64,000 nucleotides of DNA from Glutamicibacter uratoxydans. GTDB lineage: Bacteria > Actinomycetota > Actinomycetes > Actinomycetales > Micrococcaceae. The position numbers and the translations under genes were made by a program. Below, piece after piece: positions 46,206 to 54,735 of this stretch (the first letter of the stretch is position 1; each line of letters begins with the position of its first letter). The notes beneath the pieces are model-generated. The model was not told where the DNA came from. It did not search any database and saw nothing but the letters and a program-made list of their open reading frames with translations. The stretch is taken from the NCBI RefSeq assembly GCF_006539925.1, contig NZ_BJNY01000011.1, positions 1 to 64,000 of the forward strand, written 5' to 3'.

Positions 46206-47369
46206 TTACTGCTTCCCGGTCATCTTCAGGTTCTTACCGTTGGCATCCATCACGAAGAATGCCTGGTGGTAGTCGTCTTCCAAAGTGAAGCGGATTTGAA
46301 CCGGCCCGTAGGCCTGGATGAAATCAGGGGAGTGCACGTCGCTGATGGTGGAGCGGTCCACCAGGACGATGGCATCCTCGGAGACTGGAATCTCGGCTTG
46401 TTGACTGCCCTTTTGAAGAGCGGGCCAGATGCTGTCCCAATTGACCTCATCCATGCTGAATTGTTCGCGTTCCGATTTCGGCTGGATCATGGCCGGGCCT
46501 TTGTCCTCCGCGTAGGCCTTGGAATATGACCAGTCGTTGGTTTCCTGTTTGCCTTCGGCGATGGGCAGTGCGGCATTGACTCGGTCTTTGGAGATCGACA
46601 GCTCTACCGCGCTGCGATGCCCTGCTCTGCGCTGGAATTCGTCGATGACGAATTTCATCTGCCCTTCGGTGCGCAAGTCTGCTGTCAACCGGTGTTCGGT
46701 GATGGCAGTGTAGCCGGCAGCCACCCGATCTTGGTAGGGCAGCAGGAGGGCGCCCGCGCCGACAAGTAGGGCGAGGACGTAGGCAAGCATTCGCAGCGGC
46801 AGGCCCCGTTTGCCGGAGCCAAGGATCGGGGAATACAACTTGCCCTGATTGTTGACCTTGGCAGGAGTGAGCTGCACCGGATTACTGGCAGTGGCCGCTA
46901 CAGGGATCGTGTGCGGGGGATTCACCGCAGGCTTTTCGGTGAAATAGACGTGGGTACTGTCGGGCCCGAAGAAGGCCACCTCGTGCAGCTCTCCGGGCTG
47001 GTAGCGAGGCAGCAGGGTCAGCGGAACAATCATTTTGACCTGCCCCAGAAACGGCATTCCCTGAGGAGGCTGCACCGCAACGACGACGTTGCATACTGGC
47101 TCGTCATTGATCTTGGTACCGGTCTGGCTCAACGACTGCACAATCGCGTGGCCGATCCGACCCTCGGCGCGCGCCTGCTGCAGGGCTTCTGTCGGCACCA
47201 GCGCCCCGGCCTTCATCGCCTTCCCGATGATAATCAGGGTTCCGCTGAAGATTGAGATGCTCATTCCCAGGCCCAAGCCCCAGCCGAGCCCCTCCTCGAC
47301 TCCTAGATAGCTCAAGCCGAATCCTGCAAGAACGACACCGAGACCGGCAAAGAAGAGCATGCGCAACAT
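46206..47369 (-). CDS. Hypothetical membrane protein
   Basis: About 387 residues from ATG 47369; an in-frame GTG at 47399 is the alternative. Two helices at the start (MLRMLFFAGLGVVLAGFGLSYLG and GLGLGMSISIFSGTLIIIG) precede a beta-rich domain of about 110 residues (GHAIVQSLSQTGTKINDEPV, then LPRYQPGELHEVAFFG), a third helix near 195-213, and an extracytoplasmic domain to the end. The beta-rich part recalls OB-like modules of uncharacterised actinobacterial membrane proteins. I recognise no function. It converges with the MFS gene. Confidence 0.65.
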   Translation of the reverse strand: MLRMLFFAGLGVVLAGFGLSYLGVEEGLGWGLGLGMSISIFSGTLIIIGKAMKAGALVPTEALQQARAEGRIGHAIVQSLSQTGTKINDEPVCNVVVAVQPPQGMPFLGQVKMIVPLTLLPRYQPGELHEVAFFGPDSTHVYFTEKPAVNPPHTIPVAATASNPVQLTPAKVNNQGKLYSPILGSGKRGLPLRMLAYVLALLVGAGALLLPYQDRVAAGYTAITEHRLTADLRTEGQMKFVIDEFQRRAGHRSAVELSISKDRVNAALPIAEGKQETNDWSYSKAYAEDKGPAMIQPKSEREQFSMDEVNWDSIWPALQKGSQQAEIPVSEDAIVLVDRSTISDVHSPDFIQAYGPVQIRFTLEDDYHQAFFVMDANGKNLKMTGKQ

Positions 47370-47524
47370 GCTTACTAGCCTACTTAAAGCACTTGCCACA
47401 GAGGGAATTGGGAGGACGTCTGGCTGCCGTGTCCGCAGGCGGGATCGCCGGCTGCGGTGTGGAGCTTGTCACGAGTCGTTCAGCCAGAGGGCGTTCTTCA
47501 TAGGCAGACCATATACTGGAGGGC

Positions 47525-48448
47525 GTGAGTAAAGCCGGGCAGAACACGCAAGAGCAGGCCTCGGGCCTGGTACTAGTCGACAAAGATCAGGGCATGACCA
47601 GCCACGACGTGGTCGGCCGCATCCGCCGCCTCGCGGGCACCCGCAAGGTGGGCCATGCTGGCACCTTGGACCCGATGGCAACAGGCGTCCTGGTTGTCGG
47701 CGTGAACAAGGCAACCCGGCTGCTCACCTATATCGTGGGCCATGACAAGACCTACACGGCAACCATCCGCCTGGGGCAGAACACCGTCACCGACGATGCC
47801 GAGGGCGAGATCATTTCCGAGCGCATCGCTGCGGCGGTCACCGATGAGGACATCGAAGCCGAGGTGGCCAAGCTGCGCGGGGACATCCTGCAGGTGCCGA
47901 GTCAGGTCTCGGCCATCAAGGTCGACGGCAAACGCTCCTATGCACGCGTGCGGGCCGGCGAGCAGGTTGAACTAAAATCCCGCCCGGTGACCATCTCCCG
48001 CTTTGACATCCACGAGGTCCGCCGCGAAAACGGCGGCAAGATCCTGGACGTGGACGTCACTGTATCCTGCAGCTCCGGCACCTATATCCGTGCGCTGGCC
48101 CGAGACCTGGGCGAGGCGCTGAACGTGGGCGGCCACTTGACGGCGCTGCGCCGCACCGAAGTGGGTCCGTACAAGATCGAGCTGACCCGTACCCTTGAGC
48201 AGCTGGCTGAGAAATTTGAGATGCTGCCCATCGAAAAGGCTGCGGCCGCGCTCTTCCCGAACCGCACCGTTAGTGTGGATGAGGCAGTGGAGCTGTCCTA
48301 CGGGCGAGCAATTCCAGCATCATCCAAGACCATGGAGCTTGAAGAGAACACCCCGGTAGCTGCGTTCGCGCCCAATGGCGTGCTGGTGGCGCTGCTGGAG
48401 GACAAGGGCGACAAGGCCCGCGCAGCCCTGGTCTTCACAGCTAAATAG
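47525..48448 (+). CDS. truB: tRNA pseudouridine-55 synthase
   Basis: A 307-residue enzyme making pseudouridine 55 in the T-loop of tRNAs. The catalytic Asp is in GHAGTLDPMATGVL at about residues 45-58; DKDQGMTSHDVV opens the fold, and SCSSGTYIRALARDLG near 180 is also diagnostic. GTG 47525 has GGAGGGC directly upstream, and a TATACT hexamer lies only 7 bases before the start codon, so the mRNA leader may be very short. It resumes the translation operon after the accessory block. Confidence 0.95.
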   Translation: MSKAGQNTQEQASGLVLVDKDQGMTSHDVVGRIRRLAGTRKVGHAGTLDPMATGVLVVGVNKATRLLTYIVGHDKTYTATIRLGQNTVTDDAEGEIISERIAAAVTDEDIEAEVAKLRGDILQVPSQVSAIKVDGKRSYARVRAGEQVELKSRPVTISRFDIHEVRRENGGKILDVDVTVSCSSGTYIRALARDLGEALNVGGHLTALRRTEVGPYKIELTRTLEQLAEKFEMLPIEKAAAALFPNRTVSVDEAVELSYGRAIPASSKTMELEENTPVAAFAPNGVLVALLEDKGDKARAALVFTAK

Positions 48449-48467
48449 TTTCGAAGGGAATTTCCTG

Positions 48468-48830
48468 GTGATTGCCTTCAACGGCTTCTTCATTGCCGGT
48501 GCGATAATCTGCGCCGTCGCATTTCTCGTTGCGGTCATCGCCACGGCGATCCGCCGGTACCCGGATGACTGGGCGCTGATCGGCGCGGCGGCCACCGAGG
48601 TGTTCCTGATCGTCTACGGCATCGCCGCGGCGATCCGGCAAGGCGGCGGAAACAGCGTGGCAGGAGACCCGCTGGAATTTTGGGGCTATTTCATCACCGC
48701 CCTGATCATGCCGCCGATTGCCTTCTTCTGGGCCATCAGCGAAAAGAGCCGCTGGTCCAACGCAGTTTTGGCCGCTTCGGCCGCAGTGACGTTTGTAATG
48801 CTGTTCCGTATGGAACAAATCTGGCAGTAG
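48468..48830 (+). CDS. Small membrane protein, unknown function
   Basis: A 120-residue hydrophobic protein with four predicted helices, beginning MIAFNGFFIAGAIICAVAFL at GTG 48468, with GAAGGGAA upstream. It starts 19 bases after truB. Homologues of unknown function are common between truB and ribF in Micrococcaceae, in my recollection; I cannot name the family. Confidence 0.7.
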   Translation: MIAFNGFFIAGAIICAVAFLVAVIATAIRRYPDDWALIGAAATEVFLIVYGIAAAIRQGGGNSVAGDPLEFWGYFITALIMPPIAFFWAISEKSRWSNAVLAASAAVTFVMLFRMEQIWQ

Positions 48831-48841
48831 GAGCCGATTTC

Positions 48842-49309
48842 ATGAGTGACAAGCCCCGCAACTCGCGCATCGTGCAGGCGGCAGAAGCCAAGAGCGCAGA
48901 GAACGGTCCCAAGCCAAGCCGGACCACCGGCCTTGGCCGGGTCATCATCTCCATCTACGGCATCCTGGCCCTGGCCGCCACGGTGCGCGGGGTCTACCAG
49001 ATCCTGAGCAAATTCGACGAGGCTCCCACCGCCTACATCCTGTCGGTGATCTCCGGCCTGATCTATGTGGTGGCCACCATTTCGCTTGCCTCGCCGAAGC
49101 GCGGAGCCTGGATGGTGTCGCTGTGGGCAGTCAGCATCGAGTTGATCGGTGTCCTGGTAGTGGGCACCTTGTCATTGACCCACCCGGAAGTCTTCGCCCA
49201 CCCATCGGTATGGAGCGGCTTCGGCAAGGGCTACGGCTATATCCCGTTGGTGCTGCCGATTGTCGGCCTGTGGTGGCTGTACCGTAACCGTAACGAGCGC
49301 CACGCCTAA
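48842..49309 (+). CDS. Small membrane protein, unknown function
   Basis: A 155-residue protein with a polar N-terminus of about 30 residues and four helices (RVIISIYGILALAATVRGVYQIL, YILSVISGLIYVVATISLA, WMVSLWAVSIELIGVLVVGTL and a final YIPLVLPIVGLWWLY). ATG 48842 follows AGGAG. It starts 11 bases after the preceding small membrane protein and the two may work together. Not recognised. Confidence 0.72.
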   Translation: MSDKPRNSRIVQAAEAKSAENGPKPSRTTGLGRVIISIYGILALAATVRGVYQILSKFDEAPTAYILSVISGLIYVVATISLASPKRGAWMVSLWAVSIELIGVLVVGTLSLTHPEVFAHPSVWSGFGKGYGYIPLVLPIVGLWWLYRNRNERHA

Positions 49310-49375
49310 AGACGTGCGAGAATTGCTAAGGCGGGTTCGCTGATCCGCCGAGGCAAGAACCTTATAAGGAGCAAA

Positions 49376-50329
49376 GTGCACTATTGGAAGGGCCTGGACG
49401 CAGTCCCCACAGATATGGCTCCCACTGTTGTGACCATTGGAAACTTCGACGGAGTCCACCTTGGGCACTGTGAAGTGCTGGATTCCGTGGTCGTGCAGGC
49501 AAAGGCACGTTCGGCCAAATCCGTGGCCATCACCTTCGACCCCCACCCGGCGCTGGTGCACCGCCCGGAGAGCGCCCCGCAGCTGATCATGGGCGTCGCA
49601 GACCGCATTGAGACGCTGGCCAAGGTCGGCCTGGATGCGGTGCTGATGATCCGCTATACCCTTGAATTCGCCGAGCAAAGCCCTGAAGAGTTCGTGAAGT
49701 CGGTCTTCGTCGACTCGCTGAATGCCGCGGCGGTGGTGGTAGGCCATGACGTGCGCTTCGGGCGCAACAACTCCGGCGACTTCGCTCTGATGCAGGAGCT
49801 CGGCGCCAAGTACGGCTTCGAGGTCATTGGGGTGGCAGACGTGGGGGACAAGCGCAGGCTTTCCTCCACCTGGGTGCGCGAAGAACTTGCCGAAGGCAAC
49901 GTCGAGGCAGCAGCCGCCATCCTGGGCCGTCCGCACCGCATGCGCGGCGAGGTAGTCCACGGCGCCGCCCGCGGCCGCGAACTCGGCTTCCCCACGGCAA
50001 ATCTTTCTCCGGACTCCTCGGGCATCATCCCGGCCGACGGCGTTTACGCCGGATGGCTGATCGACGAGGCAGAAGTCCGCTGGCCTGCAGCCATTTCGGT
50101 GGGCTCGAACCCGACGTTCGAGGGCGTCTCCCGCGTCGTTGAGGCGCATGTCATCGACCGGCCCGAGGAATGCGTGGAGGACTTCGACCTCTACGGCCAG
50201 CAGATCGTCGTCGAGTTCATCTCCCATCTGCGTCCCATGGTTGCCTACCGCGGCATCGAAGCGCTGATTGAGCAGATGGCCACCGACGTATCCCAGGCCC
50301 GAGCAGTCCTGGCCGCCGACAAGCACTAG
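49376..50329 (+). CDS. ribF: Bifunctional riboflavin kinase / FAD synthetase
   Basis: A 317-residue enzyme making FMN from riboflavin and then FAD. The N-terminal nucleotidyltransferase domain has TIGNFDGVHLGH (about residues 20-31) and TFDPHP; the C-terminal kinase domain has GRELGFPTANL (near 200-210) and VYAGW. Start GTG 49376 with AAGGAG immediately upstream. It follows truB in the usual bacterial order, separated here by two small membrane-protein genes. Confidence 0.95.
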   Translation: MHYWKGLDAVPTDMAPTVVTIGNFDGVHLGHCEVLDSVVVQAKARSAKSVAITFDPHPALVHRPESAPQLIMGVADRIETLAKVGLDAVLMIRYTLEFAEQSPEEFVKSVFVDSLNAAAVVVGHDVRFGRNNSGDFALMQELGAKYGFEVIGVADVGDKRRLSSTWVREELAEGNVEAAAAILGRPHRMRGEVVHGAARGRELGFPTANLSPDSSGIIPADGVYAGWLIDEAEVRWPAAISVGSNPTFEGVSRVVEAHVIDRPEECVEDFDLYGQQIVVEFISHLRPMVAYRGIEALIEQMATDVSQARAVLAADKH

Positions 50330-50334
50330 GCGTC

Positions 50335-51120
50335 ATGGCTGAGATTCCTTCGCTTCCGCGCCGCGCCTTCGTCGTCAGCGAGCAGCGCCGCAAGGAGCTT
50401 GCCTCCGCCTTCCAATCAGGGGCCCAGAGCTACGACAAGATCCGCCCGTCCTACCCGGATGAGGCGCTGGACTTCACTGTGCAGAACGGGCCGTCCACAG
50501 CCGTGGACATCGGCTGCGGCTCGGGAATCTTCACCGAACAGCTGGCAGCCCTCGGCTTGGATGTCACGGCTGTAGATCCTTCAGCGGACATGCTTGAAGT
50601 GCTGTCCCAGCGCCTGCCCGATATCCGCAGAATCTGCGCCTCGGGTGAAGATACTGGTCTGGAGTCCGACAGTTTCGATCTGGTGACCTATGCGCAGGCT
50701 TGGCACTGGGTCGACCACCCGAAAGCCAGCGCCGAGGCCGCCCGGCTGCTGCATGACGGCGGGTCGCTGACCTTGCTGTGGAACCAATTGGATGTGACGA
50801 TTCCCTGGGTACACCGGCTGGCGCGGATTATGCATGCAGGCGATGTGCACAGGCCCGAACTTGAACCGCCGCTGGGCAAGGAGTTCTCCAAGCCCGAACA
50901 CGGCTTGTGGCGCTGGTCGATGGAACTGGACTTTGCAGATGTCATCGAGCTGACCAAGTCCCGCAGCTACTACCGCAAGGCCAGCGATGCCACCCGGGCC
51001 AAGGTGGAAGCAAACCTTGCCTGGTACTGGTGCGAGCACCTGGGCCATACGCAGGAGGCAAAGGTCGAAGTGCCCTATCTCACCCATGCCTGGAGGGGGC
51101 GCCGACGCAAGCGTCGATGA
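50335..51120 (+). CDS. Class I SAM-dependent methyltransferase
   Basis: A 261-residue cytoplasmic methyltransferase. The SAM-binding motif VDIGCGSGIFTEQLA is at about residues 58-72, followed by VTAVDPSADML and AQAWHWVDHPKASAEAARLL, typical of the Methyltransf_11 group. The C-terminus is strongly basic (WRGRRRKRR), which may help bind nucleic acid or simply be a family tail. It starts 5 bases after ribF. The methyl acceptor is unknown. Confidence 0.85.
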   Translation: MAEIPSLPRRAFVVSEQRRKELASAFQSGAQSYDKIRPSYPDEALDFTVQNGPSTAVDIGCGSGIFTEQLAALGLDVTAVDPSADMLEVLSQRLPDIRRICASGEDTGLESDSFDLVTYAQAWHWVDHPKASAEAARLLHDGGSLTLLWNQLDVTIPWVHRLARIMHAGDVHRPELEPPLGKEFSKPEHGLWRWSMELDFADVIELTKSRSYYRKASDATRAKVEANLAWYWCEHLGHTQEAKVEVPYLTHAWRGRRRKRR

Positions 51121-51224
51121 TATGATTGATGCCGGCCTTCGCTGCAGTCCGCGGTTGCGAAACGCCGTCGTGAACGTCTGACGTTCATTGTGAATGAAAC
51201 GCGGTCCAACTCTAGGAGTTTGTT

Positions 51225-51494
51225 ATGGCACTGGATGCCGCTATCAAGAACGAAATCATCAAGGCTTACGCCACCCACGAGGGTGACACCGGTTCGCCTG
51301 AGGTTCAGATTGCTGTCATGTCCCGTCGTATTTCGGACCTGACCGAGCACCTGAAGCAGCACAAGCACGATCACCACACCCGCCGCGGCCTGATGGCTCT
51401 GGTTGGTCGTCGTCGTCGTATGCTCGGCTACCTCAAGAACACCGACATCGAGCGCTACCGTTCGCTGATCGAGCGCCTGGGCCTGCGCAAGTAG
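51225..51494 (+). CDS. rpsO: 30S ribosomal protein S15
   Basis: An 89-residue primary 16S rRNA-binding protein of the platform. The family signature is complete: [57 protein letters not shown] lies 6-7 bases upstream of ATG 51225. In most bacteria pnp follows rpsO; here a strong terminator and unrelated genes follow. Confidence 0.98.
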   Translation: MALDAAIKNEIIKAYATHEGDTGSPEVQIAVMSRRISDLTEHLKQHKHDHHTRRGLMALVGRRRRMLGYLKNTDIERYRSLIERLGLRK

Positions 51495-51510
51495 TCTCAA
51501 GCAGTTCAAC

Positions 51511-51542
51511 AAAACCCCGGTTCCTTTGGGAACCGGGGTTTT
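51511..51542 (+). terminator. Strong intrinsic terminator after rpsO
   Basis: A perfect 14-bp stem (51511-51524 with 51529-51542) with a TTTG loop ends in a run of T, 16 bases after rpsO. Confidence 0.92.
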
Positions 51543-51663
51543 GTGCTGTTCTGGGCCCGGATGTGAAAAGCAAACTCAGATTGAAAGACGGTCCCATGGC
51601 TAATCTCGATCGCGTGGTCTATCCGCGACAGCTCAAAGAAAGCCTGACAGCAGTTTTAGTACG

Positions 51664-51909
51664 TTATTCTTCCTGACCCCAGGAATCGACAATGCCCCTA
51701 GACTCCACAGACAAATCAGGATTCTCGCTAACGAGATTAGTTGCGGCTTCTTCGGGCGTTGAGAAGCAACCACCAGCTCCAGTGTCGATATTTCCCCAGC
51801 AATGTTCTGCCTTTTGTGTTGATAAAACCTGAGAATTGACAGTTAGGGAGACAACGGCAGCAGCACCAGCAATAAAAGCGGATGCGAGAACAAGTTTTCT
51901 TCTTTTCAT
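51664..51909 (-). CDS. Small secreted cysteine-containing peptide
   Basis: An 81-residue predicted exported protein. Start ATG 51909 (MKRRKLVLASAF) with AAGAGG about 8 bases upstream; the frame upstream of it is not a gene. A signal peptide of about 27 residues is followed by a mature part of about 55 with two cysteines (HCWGNIDTGAGGCFSTPEEAA), probably disulfide-bonded, and an acidic C-terminus. Local DNA is clearly AT-richer than the ribosomal genes nearby. Unknown family; an inhibitor, toxin-like or scaffold peptide are all possible. Confidence 0.6.
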   Translation of the reverse strand: MKRRKLVLASAFIAGAAAVVSLTVNSQVLSTQKAEHCWGNIDTGAGGCFSTPEEAATNLVSENPDLSVESRGIVDSWGQEE

Positions 51910-52184
51910 CGCCGACCTCTTTCTGTTTGAACTTACCTCGAATGATAAGGGCAGACCTTCCGATACCACAATGAACCATTTGTATAAGAACAAAAACTTT
52001 CAAATATACAATTTGACCCATAGGTTAATGCGCCTGTTGCTTCGGTAAGTCGTGGTGGCATTGGAATCGCCTTGGTGGACTATGGAAGTTCGTAAAAACT
52101 TTCTGAGCAGGGATTAGTGCATCCTAAGGCGCCAGAATGCTCCGAGGTTCGCGCCTATCCTAAGCTCACCTTCTTGGAAGACAA

Positions 52185-53375
52185 TTAATCCTTCAGGCCG
52201 GAACCGAACTTAGGCAAATTCTTGAGCTTTAAGGCACAGAAAATTGCGACAACAGTCAGGACTGCTGCCAAAGCGCCGAGGCCAAAGTTCACGCCGAGAG
52301 CCGTAGCAATTCCGCCAACCAGCAGCGGTCCGCCCGCATCTCCGACTTCGCGGCCCAGTTCGGCTGATCCCATGGTTCGACCCATTCGATGCTCGGGTGT
52401 GGTTGCTGCCAGATGTGCAAAGCCCAGCGGCGTGGTGACTCCAATGCCTGCGCCGATGAGGAGCGCACCAAAGATCAAAGTGAGAAGCTGCGGCAGCAGC
52501 GCCACCAATGCAAGTCCGGCCGCAATGATGAGCAGCCCCGCATTCATCCCGACGACAGCCGAAATTTTTCCTTGGTCGCGCATTCTGCCGACCCATGGCT
52601 GGATCAGCGCTGAGGCAAGCGCCAGCACCGAAACGAGAATCATGCTCTGTCCACTGGTCAGATGGAGGTCTGTTCCCACCTTCGGAAGAAAGCCTATGGC
52701 AGTTCCCAACGCACCGGTCGCGCAGGCAAGTGCCAAGGTGGGGACGAGAAACGACGGCTCGAAGCTTTGAACGGCCAAGTCCTTCAGCGTGTAGCGCTGT
52801 TTCGGCAAGATCGGCAGTGCCGGCATTGAGCGCGCCACCCATAGTGCCGCCGCCGCTGAAATGATGCTCATGCTGGCGAACAGCGCGGGGAATCCTCCTG
52901 CCCAGATCAGCACAGCGCCGAGCAGTGGTCCAAGTACATAGCCAAGAGTTTTCCACGAACCATACCGGCCGAAGAACTTTCCAGTATTCTTTCCACCAGA
53001 AAGACGGGCAACTGCCGCTGACGATGCGGGAGAGAACGCAGAAGCAGCGGCTCCCTGGCCAAGCCGGACGAGTCCCAGTGCCAGCGGAGTCGCAGCGAAG
53101 ATTCCCACGGTGGAGAACAGGCAGAAGGCAACAAGGCCGCCGAGGATGACCGGCTTGGCTCCGATGCGGTCGCTGAGCGATCCGAAGATTGGTTTAAGGA
53201 TAACTTCTGCGACGTCGTAGACGGCAAGCATGATGCCCAGCGTCAGCAGGCTGGTGCCAAGTGCCGACTGTTCTGCACCGAGGCCCGCCGCGATGCTGTG
53301 GGCTCCGAAAGCGGTAGTGAAGCCAGCGGCGTAGAGCGGCGCGACAGCTGGAGAAGAAGATCTTGTCTCAGCCAT
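52185..53375 (-). CDS. MFS efflux transporter
   Basis: A 396-residue, 12-helix transporter. FGSLSDRIGAKPVILGGLVAFCLFS (near residues 62-86) is the MFS loop 2-3 signature and RLGQGAAASAF near 112 the helix 4 motif, as in drug/proton antiporters. The start at 53375 has TGGAGG upstream and shares its first base with the stop of the ChrB-like gene, so the two are translationally coupled. A resistance function with the ChrB-like protein is likely; the exported compound is unknown. Confidence 0.88.
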   Translation of the reverse strand: MAETRSSSPAVAPLYAAGFTTAFGAHSIAAGLGAEQSALGTSLLTLGIMLAVYDVAEVILKPIFGSLSDRIGAKPVILGGLVAFCLFSTVGIFAATPLALGLVRLGQGAAASAFSPASSAAVARLSGGKNTGKFFGRYGSWKTLGYVLGPLLGAVLIWAGGFPALFASMSIISAAAALWVARSMPALPILPKQRYTLKDLAVQSFEPSFLVPTLALACATGALGTAIGFLPKVGTDLHLTSGQSMILVSVLALASALIQPWVGRMRDQGKISAVVGMNAGLLIIAAGLALVALLPQLLTLIFGALLIGAGIGVTTPLGFAHLAATTPEHRMGRTMGSAELGREVGDAGGPLLVGGIATALGVNFGLGALAAVLTVVAIFCALKLKNLPKFGSGLKD

Positions 53376-53920
53376 TATTCGCCTCCATTTTGAGCTGAAT
53401 AAACCGACTGCGCATAGGCTTCGAGGCTGTCGATGCACGAGTTGAGGGCCTTCTGCGCTTGCTCGGCGGCCGGGAGCTGAAGTGCATCTCGTTTTTTGAG
53501 GTCGCGGAACCAGCGGCGCAGCCGTTCCAAGCTTTGTTCTTCTTCCTCAAGCTCGGCAAAGGTGAATTTCTCAATGGAGATTTCCTTGGCAATCTCGGCC
53601 TCAAATTTGAGGCAGTCAGCCAAGAATTCTTTCCATTCATCGCTGCGCGCGTCCCTGAAGGCAGTCTCAAGGACAGATTGGGACTGCTCATCTTCGCCTT
53701 CAACATTCAACACCGCGAAGGTTCCACCGGCCGAACGGCATAACTCTTTGGCTTTTGCGATGCCTTCTGAGAATTGAGGTGCATTGGGTAATGCCCAGGC
53801 ACCAGAAATTACAGGAACAGCGCCGGTCTTACGCAATTGCCGCCATACGGCGACACGATGGCGTGAAGGCTCCGACGGGACCTGAACGAGAAGCAACAAC
53901 CAATTGATTTCATTTGTCAC
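53375..53920 (-). CDS. ChrB N-terminal-domain-like protein, putative regulator
   Basis: A 181-residue protein resembling the N-terminal domain of the chromate resistance regulator ChrB: NWLLLLVQVPSEPSRHRVAVWRQLRKTGAVPVISGAWALP at residues 5-44 is the recognisable stretch. The start is set at GTG 53920, which gives MTNEINWLLL; the frame is open further up to 54016 but that part looks non-coding. A perfect 14-bp palindrome (53931-53944) lies 11 bases upstream of this start. It is coupled to the MFS gene downstream. It may sense an oxyanion or other stress and control both genes. Confidence 0.75.
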   Translation of the reverse strand: MTNEINWLLLLVQVPSEPSRHRVAVWRQLRKTGAVPVISGAWALPNAPQFSEGIAKAKELCRSAGGTFAVLNVEGEDEQSQSVLETAFRDARSDEWKEFLADCLKFEAEIAKEISIEKFTFAELEEEEQSLERLRRWFRDLKKRDALQLPAAEQAQKALNSCIDSLEAYAQSVYSAQNGGE

Positions 53921-53930
53921 AATCACCAAG

Positions 53931-53944
53931 GTAACAGCTGTTAC
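53931..53944. promoter_or_regulatory. Perfect palindrome upstream of the ChrB-like gene
   Basis: GTAACAGCTGTTAC, fully symmetric over 14 bp, starts 11 bases before the proposed GTG start. It is a good candidate for an autoregulatory operator. Confidence 0.7.
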
Positions 53945-54101
53945 ATTCAAAGTGAACTCCGAAACTAGAATTCCTCCGCACAGGCTTGCTTCTGTGATTG
54001 TGTTGAGCCAGGGCACCGAACTTCGTAGAAACTAGGCATTGGACATTTTTGCTGTGGAAGAATTCGAAGGGCACCTAGCGAATGAAAATAAGGGAACAAT
54101 C

Positions 54102-54605
54102 ATGACCAGAGAACAAGGACATCGAGTTCCATTCTTGGAACGGGTCTTCCAAATTTCACTGGTGCTCAAAGGCTTGGATGGAGTTCTGGAGATTATCGGC
54201 GGAGTGCTTTTCCTCTTCGTTCGCCCGGAGCAATTAGATCGATTGGTTCGCACGCTGACGCAGCACGAACTGTCGGAAGACCCTGGGGATTTCATTGCCA
54301 ACGCCCTCGTGCATGCCAGCGGCGGGCTGACGCCGTCGGCGTCATGGTTTGCCGCCGCCTATCTGCTGCTTCATGGGCTGGTCAAGGTTGTTCTCGTCTG
54401 GGCGGTATTGAAGGATAAGCTGTGGGCTTATCCTTGGATGATCGTATTTCTGCTGCTTTTCATTGCCTACCAGACCTATCAGTTGCTCACCGCATTCACC
54501 ATAGGGATGCTGCTGCTGACACTCTTTGACCTGTTCATTGTTTGGCTTACTGCTAGGGAATATCGCATTCATAAACACCGCATCCATGGATCTGCAGCTG
54601 AATAA
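54102..54605 (+). CDS. DUF2127 family membrane protein
   Basis: A 167-residue protein with four hydrophobic helices. The opening FLERVFQISLVLKGLDGVLEIIGGVLFLFV and the central LLHGLVKVVLVWAVLKDKLWAYPWMI are typical of DUF2127, whose role is unknown. ATG 54102 is chosen for its AAGGGA site; the frame upstream to 54039 has none. It appears monocistronic and divergent from the ChrB-MFS pair. Confidence 0.82.
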   Translation: MTREQGHRVPFLERVFQISLVLKGLDGVLEIIGGVLFLFVRPEQLDRLVRTLTQHELSEDPGDFIANALVHASGGLTPSASWFAAAYLLLHGLVKVVLVWAVLKDKLWAYPWMIVFLLLFIAYQTYQLLTAFTIGMLLLTLFDLFIVWLTAREYRIHKHRIHGSAAE

Positions 54606-54735
54606 TCGGGCTGATTAGCAATTAGAAGCTGGCTCTTCGATTTGTAATGCGTCGGCTTGCTTGCCGGAACTGGGTGTGACAAGGGCTACCCTGTAGGTAA
54701 GTTGGATCACCACCGCACAGTGAAAGTGAGCAGCC

